Shown: piece after piece, positions 6,104 to 13,137 of the stretch
Layout of the letters: the number at the start of each line of letters is the position of its first letter
Position numbering within the stretch: position 1 is the first letter of the stretch
NCBI GenBank assembly: GCA_934636425.1
Contig: CAKUAV010000071.1
Coordinates: 1-15,145 of the forward strand
Direction of reading: 5' to 3'
Origin: an uncultured Clostridia bacterium
Lineage (GTDB): Bacteria; Bacillota; Clostridia; Christensenellales; Aristaeellaceae
DNA length: 15,145 nt
The notes under the pieces: generated by a model
The model's database searches: none
What the model saw: the letters and a program-made list of their open reading frames with translations, nothing else
What the model was told of the DNA's origin: nothing
Program-made: the position numbers and the translations under genes

Positions 6104-8973
6104 TGAAACGCAGAATTCTGACGCTTCTCCTGATCGCGCTCACGCTGATACCGCTCTTCGCCATCGGCTCGGCGCAGGCCGCCGTCACGCCCGCCGTGGT
6201 GCAGCTCAGCCAGACCAGCGGCGTGATCGACATGGCCGTCGACCGCAGGCTCTCTCTCTCCGCCGACGTGCTGCCCGCGTCCGCCAGCCAGCGCGTCACA
6301 TGGTCGAGCAGCAACCGCCGCATCGCCACAGTCAGCTCGAACGGCACAGTCACCGCCAAATCGCGCGGCACTGTCACGATCACCGCGAAGGCGCGCGGCA
6401 CAAACGTGACCGCCAGCTGCACGATCACGGTCAAGAACAGCAATCTGCCCGACGGCATATCGCTGGGGCTCACCCACGTCAACATGGAGCGCTTCTCCAC
6501 GCGCCAGCTGAGCGCCACAGTCTGGCCCGGCACGGTCGATTCCTCCGTCCGCTGGACGAGCAGCCGCTCATCGATTGTCTCCGTCGACAAGAACGGCCTG
6601 CTCACCGCCAGGCGCGCCGGCGTGGCCACAATCACCTGCTATTCCAAAAAGGACAAGTCCGTCAAGGCGACGCTGACCGTCACAGTCTATCAGAAGGCCT
6701 CGCCCCGCTCGCTCACGCTCACACCGTCGACCGACGTGCTGGTGCGCGGCGACACGCTGCAATTAAAGATCACGCCCACGCCCTATGACGCGAGCGCGTA
6801 TGTCACATGGCGCGTGAACAACCGATCCCGCGCCAGCATCACATCGGACGGCCTGCTGACGGCCAAGCAGACCGGCTGGGTCACGGTCACCGCCAGATCG
6901 CGGCAGAACAGCCGCGTCCGCGTGACGCGCAAGATACTGATCGTCGCGCCCGATTCGCCGCAGTCGCTGTCGCTGGGCCTCAATAGCGTCGTCATGACGC
7001 CCGGCCGCACGCGCCAGCTGAGCGTCACCGCCTATCCGCTGGGCAAGAGCAATGAGGTGACGTGGAAGAGCAGCCGCACCAGCGTGGCCACGGTCAGCGC
7101 GAGCGGCCTGATCACCGCCAGGCGCGCCGGCACGGCCACGATCACGGCCACATCGCGCGTCAATTCCAACGTCAAGATCACGCTGAAAGTCACCGTGCAG
7201 AACCTGCCCGCGCCCAGCAGCCTGACCATTTCGGGCGCTCACAGCGTGGCGAAGGGCGCGTCGACTCAGCTTTACGTCACGCCCTATCCGTCCTCGACCA
7301 GCGCGGGCGTCACATGGAGCAGCTCCAACCGCGGCGTCGCCACTGTGGACTCGAGCGGCGTTGTGCGCGGCGTGAAGGCCGGCGCGGTCACGATCACGGC
7401 CACATCGACCGAGAAAAAGACCGTCAAGGCCAGCTTCACCGTCACAGTCACCGATCCCGAATCGCCCACGGCCATAACGCTCAACACCGGCTCGTTCACA
7501 ATGGAGGCCGGCGGCACATTCCAGCTCACGGCGGGCGTGATTCCGGCCGGCAGCGCCCATCAGGGCGTGAGGTTCACGTCGTCCAGCACGCGCGTGCTGC
7601 GCGTCAGCTCGAACGGCCTGATCACGGCGCGCCAGGCGGGCACGGCTGTGGTCACCGTGCGCTCGAGCTACAACAGCGGCGTGTCGCGCGCGATACAGGT
7701 CACCGTTGTGGAGCGGCCCGCGCCCAGCGCGCTGAAAATCACCGCGCCCAGCCTGTGGCTGAGCAAGGGCGAGACGACCACGCTCTCCGTGACGCCCACG
7801 CCCGGCAATGCCAGCCGCCTCTACGGCTTCAAGAGCAGCAACACGTCCATCGCGGCGGTCGACTCGAACGGCGTTGTGACCGCGAAGAAGACCGGCACAG
7901 TGCGCATCACGGTCTATTCGAAGAAGAAATCGACCGTATCGGCCAGCGTCACGCTGACTGTGGCCGACGCGAGCACGCCGCGCGCCATATCGCTGCCCAA
8001 TCCGCAGATATTCCTCGGCCAGAACGACTCCACGACGCTCGTGCCCACAGTCTCTCCCGCCAACGCCAGCCGCGCGTTCAGCTGGAAGAGCAGCAACACG
8101 TCCATCGCCACAGTCGGCGCGGACGGCACAGTGCGCGCGCGCGGCGTGGGCAGCGCGGTCATCACCTGCACAACGGCGGTCGGCGGCCTGTCGGCCAGCT
8201 GCACGGTGACCGTGTACAACACGACGCTCACCCGCGTGATTCCCGAGCGCACGACCACGACGTCCGGCATTGCCGAGAACATGGCCAAGATCGAGGCCAT
8301 ACGCCGCAGCGCCGACAGCCAGATCACGATATTGCAGAAGAGCGGAAAGATCTCCTCCGCGGAGGCGGCGCTCAGGCACGACATCGTCAACCGCGCCTTC
8401 GACATGCAGGCCTTCCCGTGGATGACAAAGAACACTCAGGAATACTGGAGCAAGGCCTACGCCTACAAGCGCTATGTGCCGGGCAAGGTCTACTACGGCC
8501 TGCCCTACATACAGACGGCGCCCTCGGGCAGCTATCAGAACCGGCGCTACAATGTGGACAAGGCCGTCGCCGAGGGGCGCTACTACTCCAGCGGCAGGGG
8601 CTATTACTGGCTCAACCAGACCAAGCTGCTCGAGAATATGTATGTGGGCAACGACTGCTCCTCGTTCGTGTCGATGAGCCAGTTCGGCACAAACCACACC
8701 GCGTCCTACCTGAACACCACCGCGATCTACAAATCGACCTACTACAACACGATATACAACGGCTACGTGAACCTGCGCCCCGGCGACCTGCTGGTCAGGA
8801 GCGGCGACCACACGCTGCTCTTCCTCTACTACACCAACACGGCCAAGACCGAGATGATGGTGATCGAGCAGGGCGGCGACGGCAGCACGGTCATATGCTC
8901 GCTCTTCAACCCCAACTACTTCTCCTCCAAGGGCTACATCGTGCGCCGCCGCAACGGCTTTAATGTGAACTGA
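6103..8973 (+). CDS. Secreted protein with eight bacterial Ig-like (Big_2) domains and a C-terminal NlpC/P60-like domain
   Basis: The protein has 956 residues. A signal peptide (MKRR, hydrophobic core, likely cleavage after AQA at 26) is followed by eight Big_2 repeats of about 80-87 residues. These start near 33, 117, 201, 286, 369, 455, 542 and 626, each with a V-x-W-x-SS-(N/R)...G-x-(V/L)-x-A-(K/R)-x-x-G-x-(A/V)-x-(I/V)-T signature. The C-terminal region (about 720-956) resembles NlpC/P60 cysteine peptidases. It has a candidate nucleophile in NDCSSF (Cys852) and a candidate His in GDHTLLF (His903), preceded by the usual RPGDLL strand. Family members cleave peptidoglycan stem peptides; here the Ig array would hold the enzyme in or on the wall. 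No LPxTG or SLH anchor is visible. A strong ribosome binding site and a following terminator indicate a single-gene transcript. Activity is inferred, not shown. Confidence 0.94.
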   Translation: MKRRILTLLLIALTLIPLFAIGSAQAAVTPAVVQLSQTSGVIDMAVDRRLSLSADVLPASASQRVTWSSSNRRIATVSSNGTVTAKSRGTVTITAKARGTNVTASCTITVKNSNLPDGISLGLTHVNMERFSTRQLSATVWPGTVDSSVRWTSSRSSIVSVDKNGLLTARRAGVATITCYSKKDKSVKATLTVTVYQKASPRSLTLTPSTDVLVRGDTLQLKITPTPYDASAYVTWRVNNRSRASITSDGLLTAKQTGWVTVTARSRQNSRVRVTRKILIVAPDSPQSLSLGLNSVVMTPGRTRQLSVTAYPLGKSNEVTWKSSRTSVATVSASGLITARRAGTATITATSRVNSNVKITLKVTVQNLPAPSSLTISGAHSVAKGASTQLYVTPYPSSTSAGVTWSSSNRGVATVDSSGVVRGVKAGAVTITATSTEKKTVKASFTVTVTDPESPTAITLNTGSFTMEAGGTFQLTAGVIPAGSAHQGVRFTSSSTRVLRVSSNGLITARQAGTAVVTVRSSYNSGVSRAIQVTVVERPAPSALKITAPSLWLSKGETTTLSVTPTPGNASRLYGFKSSNTSIAAVDSNGVVTAKKTGTVRITVYSKKKSTVSASVTLTVADASTPRAISLPNPQIFLGQNDSTTLVPTVSPANASRAFSWKSSNTSIATVGADGTVRARGVGSAVITCTTAVGGLSASCTVTVYNTTLTRVIPERTTTTSGIAENMAKIEAIRRSADSQITILQKSGKISSAEAALRHDIVNRAFDMQAFPWMTKNTQEYWSKAYAYKRYVPGKVYYGLPYIQTAPSGSYQNRRYNVDKAVAEGRYYSSGRGYYWLNQTKLLENMYVGNDCSSFVSMSQFGTNHTASYLNTTAIYKSTYYNTIYNGYVNLRPGDLLVRSGDHTLLFLYYTNTAKTEMMVIEQGGDGSTVICSLFNPNYFSSKGYIVRRRNGFNVN

Positions 8974-8989
8974 GCCCCTAAGACAGTGT

Positions 8990-9027
8990 CCCCGCTGAAA
9001 CGCAATGCTTCAGCGGGGGCGTTTTTT
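8990..9027 (+). terminator. Intrinsic terminator of the Ig-like/NlpC-P60 gene
   Basis: A perfect 10-bp stem CCCCGCTGAA / TTCAGCGGGG with a 9-nt loop is followed by GCG and TTTTTT (9022-9027). It begins 17 nt after the stop codon. Confidence 0.93.
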
Positions 9028-9038
9028 GTATACGCCTT

Positions 9039-9251
9039 TCAGAGCGCAGACCGACGCAGCGCTCTGTTCACGCTGCAAATCTGACCGCCGCGCCCAAAAG
9101 TCCTTCGATCTTTTCCAGCACCGCTTTCAGGAATCACCGACAACTTGGAAGAGTATCCCATCCGCCGCGCAAATCCGCCCACGCTATACGCAAAAAGCCG
9201 CCACAGCATCCACGCAGCCACAACGGCACATAAAAAGAGCAGCGGCTTCAT
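9039..9251 (-). CDS. Possible small membrane or secreted hypothetical protein
   Basis: An ORF of 70 codons. The predicted protein starts with MKPLLFLCAVVAAWMLWRLF, a hydrophobic segment that could be a membrane anchor or signal sequence, followed by a basic tail rich in Arg, Ser and Gly. It begins 27 nt after the preceding minus-strand ORF (9279-9482), so it could be the last gene of an nrdG transcript. No strong ribosome binding site is visible, and the tail has no recognisable domain. The GC-rich context makes chance ORFs common. I recognise no family. Confidence 0.35.
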   Translation of the reverse strand: MKPLLFLCAVVAAWMLWRLFAYSVGGFARRMGYSSKLSVIPESGAGKDRRTFGRGGQICSVNRALRRSAL

Positions 9252-9278
9252 GAAACCACTGCTTTTCCGTCAAATATC

Positions 9279-9482
9279 TCATTTCGCGGGCGCACGGTAT
9301 TTTTCTGTGCGCGCATCTCTGCCGTCCGCGTCTGAATAATCGCCCTTCAACACGCCGCGAAGTGAATCGATCAGCGAACCGACGGCCTTATTCTCCTCAG
9401 CGGACGCGCCGTTTTCCCGCGCGCCGGAGAGCGCCCCGTCAAGGCGTTGTTTTTCCGTCTCCATACGCCGCATAACTTTCAT
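9279..9482 (-). CDS. Small charged hypothetical protein downstream of nrdG
   Basis: A predicted protein of about 67 residues, strongly charged, with a helical-looking N-terminal half (KQRLDGAL...EENKAVGSLIDSLRGVL) and a polar Asp/Arg-rich tail. It starts about 20 nt after the nrdG stop codon, on the same strand, so translational or transcriptional coupling is likely. Several starts are possible: GTG at 9488, ATG at 9482 and ATG at 9473. The last has GGAG at 9-nt spacing and may be the best. I recognise no family and assign no function. Confidence 0.5.
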   Translation of the reverse strand: MKVMRRMETEKQRLDGALSGARENGASAEENKAVGSLIDSLRGVLKGDYSDADGRDARTEKYRAPAK

Positions 9483-9502
9483 CTCCACTCACCCTGATTG
9501 AA

Positions 9503-10021
9503 TCACCGCGCCTCGTCCAGCGCCACGGCGCGCCCGTCGCGCAGGCTCGCCTGCATGTCGATCAGGCGCTGGTTCTTCGAGCCGCGCCACGGGCAGTCGA
9601 GTGACCTTTCCGCCAGCACGAACGGGCCGTCCACAAGCACGTCGGTTTCGGCGAGCAGGGCGCGTATGTCGCCGCGCGATGCGGACATTTCGAGCAGCGC
9701 TTCGAATGTATAGCCGCTGTACGTCCACACATTCAGGCCGCGCGCGTGCGCCTCGCGGGCAATGCGCGCGCAGGGGGCGCTCTGCTCGAACGGCTCGCCG
9801 CCCGAGAGCGTCACGCCCGAGAGCAGCGGGTTGTCGTCCAGCTTTTCGACGATTTCGTCCACGCGCCGCTCATGCCCGCCCGCCGGGTCGTGCGTCTGCG
9901 GGTTGTGGCAGCCCGGGCAGCGGTGCGGACAGCCCTGCGCGAACACGGTCAGCCGCAGCCCCGGCCCGTCGACAATGGAATCCTCGACCAGCCCGGCCAG
10001 GCGAATCACAGCGTCATTCAT
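9503..10021 (-). CDS. nrdG: Anaerobic ribonucleoside-triphosphate reductase activating protein
   Basis: The protein has 172 residues, the usual size for the small radical-SAM activase of class III ribonucleotide reductase. The [4Fe-4S]-binding CxxxCxxC motif is CPHRCPGC (Cys31, 35, 38), preceded by the family's DGPGLR (18-23). The SAM-binding SGGEP motif is at 73-77. NrdG generates the glycyl radical on NrdD using SAM and so allows dNTP synthesis without oxygen; it indicates an anaerobic lifestyle. I chose the ATG at 10021 because GAGGAG sits 12 nt upstream, whereas it directly abuts the earlier in-frame ATG at 10033. The partner nrdD is not in the window. Upstream is a tandem-repeat array and no clear promoter. 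A related glycyl-radical activase such as PflA is less likely given the short length. Confidence 0.9.
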   Translation of the reverse strand: MNDAVIRLAGLVEDSIVDGPGLRLTVFAQGCPHRCPGCHNPQTHDPAGGHERRVDEIVEKLDDNPLLSGVTLSGGEPFEQSAPCARIAREAHARGLNVWTYSGYTFEALLEMSASRGDIRALLAETDVLVDGPFVLAERSLDCPWRGSKNQRLIDMQASLRDGRAVALDEAR

Positions 10022-10079
10022 GCAAAAACACATCTCCTCTTCCCAATGCGTTCGGTGGACAGCGCGACAGCGGCCGAAT

Positions 10080-10408
10080 CAATCGCGCCGGGGGCGTTCG
10101 TCCTCGCGCACAGCCCGTATCAGCCGCGCCGGGGACACTCATACTCGCGCAAAGCCGGAATCAGCCGCGCCGGGGACACTCATACTCGCGCAAAGCCCGT
10201 ATCAGCCGCGCCGGGGGACACTCATCCTCGCGTAAAGCCGGAATCAGCCGCGCCGGGGGACGTTCATCCTCGCGCAAAGCCCGAATCAGCCGCGCCGGGG
10301 GACGCTCATCCTCGCGCAAAGCCGAATCAGCCGCGCCGGGGGACGTTCATCCTCGCGCAAAGCCCGAATCAGCCGCGCCGGGGGGGTTCATCCTCGCAAA
10401 AAACGAAT
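10080..10408. repeat. 41-42 bp tandem array between murJ and nrdG
   Basis: Eight units start at 10080, 10121, 10162, 10203, 10245, 10287, 10328 and 10370. The core is CAGCCGCGCCGGGGGAC, then (A/G)(C/T)TCATCCTCGCGCAAAGC and a CGAAT-type end. The first and last units are the most divergent. The array ends 15 nt from the murJ stop codon and about 60 nt before nrdG. Units abut without spacers, so it is not CRISPR. Read on the minus strand, every unit carries an ATG or GTG preceded by GAGG- or GAGT-like bases, but 41/42-bp spacing breaks any frame. The sequence is unrelated to the composite repeat elsewhere in the window. Confidence 0.92.
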
Positions 10409-10423
10409 CAATCGCCGTGCCGC

Positions 10424-11980
10424 TCATCTGTGCAGCTTTTCCCGGATCATGGCCACGCCCCTGGCCGCCCAGCGCACGCGCAGGAAAATCGCGGCGGCGG
10501 CGTAGGCGATCAGCGACGCGCCCGTGCAGAGCGCCAGCCTGCCGAACGAGGCCATGCTGGTGGCGGCGGCGGGCATGACGCGGTTGAGCGCCAGGCAGAC
10601 GAGTGCGCACAGCGCCGTGGCCATGGCGATCTTGATCAGCTCGTTGAATGTGCGGCGCGCGCGCAGCCGGCCGAGCCTGCGGCGCAGCAGCAGCATGAGC
10701 GAGACGACGCCGACGGTGGCGGAGATCGACGTGGCCAGCGCCAGACCGCCCACGCCCATCACGCGCACCAGCAGCACATTGAGCGCGATGTTGACGGCCA
10801 CGGTGCCCACGGCGTTGAGCATGGGCGTGCGGGTGTCCTGACAGGCGTTGAACGCGCGGGTGAGTATATCGCGCATGCCATAGCTGAACACGCCGAGTAT
10901 GTAAAAGCGCAGCGCGATTCCGGCGGCGGTCACAGACTCCTCGCTGAACACGCCGTGCTTGTAGGCCAGCCGGATCACGTCGCCGGGCATGATCGCGCCC
11001 ACGGCGATGATCGGGAATATGATCAGCGCCACCAGCTCCATGCTGCGCATGACCATGCGGGAGAGCCCCTTTTCGTCGTGCGCGGCGGTCTTCATGCTCA
11101 TTTTGGAGAACATGATTGTCTCCAGCGGCACCAGCACCACGCCCACGAGGAACGTGATCAGCTTGAAGGCGAGGTTCATGCAGGTCAGATGGCCCGCCGG
11201 CAGCGAGCTGGCCAGCATTTTGTCCACCATGTGGTTCAGCTCGTTGACCGCCATGTTCATCACGGCCGGCCCGGCCAGCAGCATGAGGCGGCGGAAATGC
11301 GGGTCACTGAAATCGAACGACGGCCTGAAGCCGTGGATTTTCCGCATGGCGGGCAGCAGCACGATCACCTGCAAAATGCCCGAGAAGAACACGCCCCACG
11401 CCAGAGCGCGCACGCCCATCGTGCCCGAAAAGCCGATCGTGGCGATCAGCAGCGCAAATGTGAGCGGGAAGCCGGTCAGCTGCGCGGCCAGATAGTTTTC
11501 GCGCGCGTTGAGTATGGACGAGAGCACGATCGATGTGACGATGAAGCACAGCGAGGGCAGCATTGTGCGCAGCAGCCGCGCCGTGAGCGCCTGACCCTCG
11601 GCGCTGAAGCCGCCGGCCAGCAGCGAGACCAGCGGCGCGGCGAGCAGATACATGAGTATGCTCGCGGCGATGGCGAACACCGCGAACAGCGTTATGACGT
11701 TGCTGGAAAAGCGCTCCAGCCGCTCGGGCTCGTTGCGGCGCACCTGCGCGTAGACCGGCACGAGCGTCGACGTGATGCACGAGTTGAACAGCAGCACCGG
11801 CACATAGTACAGGCTGTAGGCCATGTTGTACGCGTCCATCTCCGCGCCCGCGCCGTAATAGGCGGTCATGACAATCTCGCGCAGAAAGCCGCCCGCCTTG
11901 CTGACGAATATCAGCAGCGTCACGGCCATCGTCGTCCTGAAGAGCGTTTTCTTCGCCACGAAAAGCACCATCCTTCGCAT
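10424..11980 (-). CDS. murJ: Lipid II flippase MurJ (MviN family)
   Basis: An integral membrane protein of about 518 residues with roughly 14 hydrophobic helices, the normal size and topology for MurJ of the MOP exporter superfamily. The N terminus has the family signature SKAGGFLREIV (27-37), with the conserved Arg34 in the central cavity helix, then YYGAGAEMDAYNMAY. Later signatures include ALAWGVFFSGILQ and FNACQDTRTPM. MurJ flips undecaprenyl-linked peptidoglycan precursors across the membrane. The start is uncertain: ATG at 11980 or ATG at 11971 fit homologous N termini, while the frame opens at a TTG at 12001. No ribosome binding site is well placed; AAGG abuts the ATG at 11971. Repeat copy C lies upstream and the 41-bp array directly downstream. 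Confidence 0.93.
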   Translation of the reverse strand: MRRMVLFVAKKTLFRTTMAVTLLIFVSKAGGFLREIVMTAYYGAGAEMDAYNMAYSLYYVPVLLFNSCITSTLVPVYAQVRRNEPERLERFSSNVITLFAVFAIAASILMYLLAAPLVSLLAGGFSAEGQALTARLLRTMLPSLCFIVTSIVLSSILNARENYLAAQLTGFPLTFALLIATIGFSGTMGVRALAWGVFFSGILQVIVLLPAMRKIHGFRPSFDFSDPHFRRLMLLAGPAVMNMAVNELNHMVDKMLASSLPAGHLTCMNLAFKLITFLVGVVLVPLETIMFSKMSMKTAAHDEKGLSRMVMRSMELVALIIFPIIAVGAIMPGDVIRLAYKHGVFSEESVTAAGIALRFYILGVFSYGMRDILTRAFNACQDTRTPMLNAVGTVAVNIALNVLLVRVMGVGGLALATSISATVGVVSLMLLLRRRLGRLRARRTFNELIKIAMATALCALVCLALNRVMPAAATSMASFGRLALCTGASLIAYAAAAIFLRVRWAARGVAMIREKLHR

Positions 11981-12021
11981 CGCATACGCGCATATGCCCA
12001 AAGCCTATGCGCTCACCCTTC

Positions 12022-12027
12022 ATTGTA
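12022..12027 (-). promoter_or_regulatory. Candidate -10 box upstream of murJ
   Basis: TACAAT on the minus strand, about 42 nt before the ATG at 11980. A convincing -35 element at 16-18 nt spacing is not visible, so this is tentative. Confidence 0.35.
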
Positions 12028-12111
12028 CCACACCCGCGGCCGCAATGAAAGCGCTGCGCGTTAATTAACGCCGGCCGAGCCGGTTCCGCTTGCTGCCGCG
12101 CATAACTGCAC

Positions 12112-12140
12112 GACCTGCCCGACCATAGGTCGGGCAGGTC
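12112..12140. repeat. Perfect 13-bp inverted repeat
   Basis: GACCTGCCCGACC (12112-12124) and GGTCGGGCAGGTC (12128-12140) around an ATA loop, a very stable hairpin. No U-tract follows on either strand. A related hairpin (GACCCGCCCGGC arms) lies on the other side of repeat copy C at 12989-13023. The rest of 12030-12200 shows no gene. Confidence 0.85.
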
Positions 12141-12403
12141 TTCGATAGAGCGTAGCCAGCGCCCACTTGCTGCCGTGGCAGGCTGAGCAGGGCGGGCGCG
12201 CGGCGTTGTTCCGCGCTGACGCGAAGAAGCGATATTCTGCTTTATGGGATAGTGAATTGTGCGCCGGCGCGATGTTGCAGCCTGCCGGATATAGACCGGC
12301 ACGGGCGTTTGTGCGCGCGGGGGTACGCGGACGGGGTACGCGAATGGGGGATGGGGAACGGCGGGGGTGGGAAAATGCGGAATCGGGAGCGGGGATGAGC
12401 GTG

Positions 12404-12536
12404 TCCGGCATTCGCGGCTCTGGCGGGGCGGTTTGTCCTCTCGACGCGCGGTTGGCATTGCGGCTCTGGCGGGGCGGTTTGCCCTCGGTTTATGTCCAGC
12501 CTTGTGGTTCTGTTGCGGCGTTTTTCCTCGGTTCAC
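12404..12536 (+). repeat. Degenerate tandem array, copy C
   Basis: About three imperfect units of GGCATTGCGGCTCTGGCGG or TTGTGGTTCTGTTGCGGCG type, each followed by a TTTGCCCTCGG-like half. The last leads directly into TCACGCCTG and the variable-stem hairpin, as in the other copies. Confidence 0.7.
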
Positions 12537-12541
12537 GCCTG

Positions 12542-12563
12542 CTGTTTGTCTTGCGACAAACAG
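12542..12563 (+). repeat. Variable-stem hairpin, copy C
   Basis: A perfect 9-bp stem CTGTTTGTC / GACAAACAG with a TTGC loop. The stem sequence is unlike that of copies A and B, but both arms changed together and the flanks (ACGCCTG, GACGGCTTGCG) are conserved. Confidence 0.88.
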
Positions 12564-12598
12564 GACGGCTTGCGGTATCTTGCGTTCCTATTCCGCAG

Positions 12599-12695
12599 GT
12601 CGAGATCGCCTTCGCACGTTCTCGATGCGTCGGCGCGGTTATCCGCCTTTGTGGGTTCACTTCGGGCTTGGCTGTTTCTTTGTGGCGATCTCGAC
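12599..12695 (+). repeat. 12-bp inverted-repeat cassette, copy C
   Basis: GTCGAGATCGCC (12599-12610) and GGCGATCTCGAC (12684-12695) bound 97 bp. The interior diverges from copies B1 and B2 but keeps GGTTATC and GGGTTCACTTCGGG. Confidence 0.88.
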
Positions 12696-12728
12696 GGGTG
12701 ACCGGGGACGTGGGGAACGGAGTTACGA

Positions 12729-12760
12729 GGGGCACGGGGCACGGGGCACGGGGCACGGGG
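12729..12760 (+). other. Strong G-quadruplex motif, copy C
   Basis: A perfect 7-bp tandem repeat GGGGCAC, four times plus a final GGGG: five G4 runs separated by identical 3-nt CAC loops. This exceeds the canonical intramolecular quadruplex requirement. It sits between the cassette and the terminal block. Confidence 0.85.
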
Positions 12761-12830
12761 CTGGCGGCGCGGGTTTTGCGCGTCTTTGCGCAATCGCATT
12801 GGCGCAGTGAGTCTTTCCGCGGGGAGAACG

Positions 12831-12874
12831 CTGGGGCTGCGCGCCCCAGACTGCGCCAAAGAGTCTTCGACTCT
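12831..12874 (+). repeat. Terminal-block double hairpin, copy C
   Basis: CTGGGGC (12831-12837) / GCCCCAG (12843-12849), followed by AGAGTC (12860-12865) / GACTCT (12869-12874). It matches copy B except for one loop base. Confidence 0.85.
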
Positions 12875-12988
12875 CTGGACTCTCTTCACGCTGCGGCGGG
12901 GTTGCGTTAGCGCAAAAGCACATCCTCGCAAAAAGCACCAGCGCCCCAATCAGCGCACCTACGCTTGCAAAACCCGGGTACAAACGGA

Positions 12989-13023
12989 GACCCGCCCGGC
13001 TCTAATCTATGGCCGGGCGGGTC
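12989..13023 (-). terminator. Hairpin downstream of the RraA-like gene, possible terminator
   Basis: A perfect 12-bp stem GACCCGCCCGGC / GCCGGGCGGGTC with an 11-nt loop. On the minus strand it is followed by TCCGTTTGT, only moderately T-rich, about 110 nt after the RraA-like stop codon. A second imperfect hairpin (13063-13093: GACTC/GAGTC around GCCGC/GCGGC) lies between it and the gene. It may terminate that gene or be a repeat-associated structure. Confidence 0.45.
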
Positions 13024-13120
13024 GTGTGACCGCACGATCGCCCCAACACGCACCAACGTCCAGACTCGAGCCGCCCCCAAGCGGCGCGGAGTCGGGTTTC
13101 AGCGCGCGGAGCGGAGTGGA

Positions 13121-13137
13121 AGCCGGCACTGCCGGCT
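13121..13137 (-). repeat. 17-bp palindrome overlapping a stop codon
   Basis: AGCCGGCA-C-TGCCGGCT, a perfect inverted repeat. Its right edge includes two of the three bases of the TAG stop codon (13136-13138) of the RraA-like gene. The inner 15 bp recur at 5546-5560 beyond the small membrane gene. Confidence 0.8.

Larger units (their letters stand above)
12203..12884 (+). repeat. Composite intergenic repeat, copy C
   Basis: No supportable gene lies between 12028 and 13135. The modules in order are: R unit CCGCG-CTGA-CGCGA (12211-12224, one stem mismatch); the GTGAATTGT box (12252-12260); a TGCCGG/CCGGCA hairpin; a G-rich linker; about three tandem-array units (12404-12536); the variable-stem hairpin (12542-12563); the 12-bp inverted-repeat cassette (12599-12695); a G-quadruplex linker; and the terminal block ending in CTCTCTTCA. 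This is the shortest complete copy. Confidence 0.87.

Noticed and set aside
6763..8963. Long antisense and alternate-frame ORFs across the Ig-like gene (682 and 633 codons)
   Set aside because: They mirror the repeated Big_2 codons and contain no recognisable domain. The sense frame has a signal peptide and catalytic motifs.
10080..10408. CRISPR array candidate (41-42 bp period)
   Set aside because: The whole unit is conserved, so there is no repeat-spacer alternation.
9746..12064. 772-codon plus-strand ORF opposite nrdG and murJ
   Set aside because: It is a His/Arg/Gln-rich shadow frame spanning two real genes and a tandem array.
12723..12983. 86-codon minus-strand ORF with a hydrophobic start (MYPGFASVGALIGALVLF)
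   Set aside because: Only about the first 30 codons lie outside the repeat, the start is TTG with no ribosome binding site, and the rest reads through the terminal block. It could be a gene remnant but cannot be supported.
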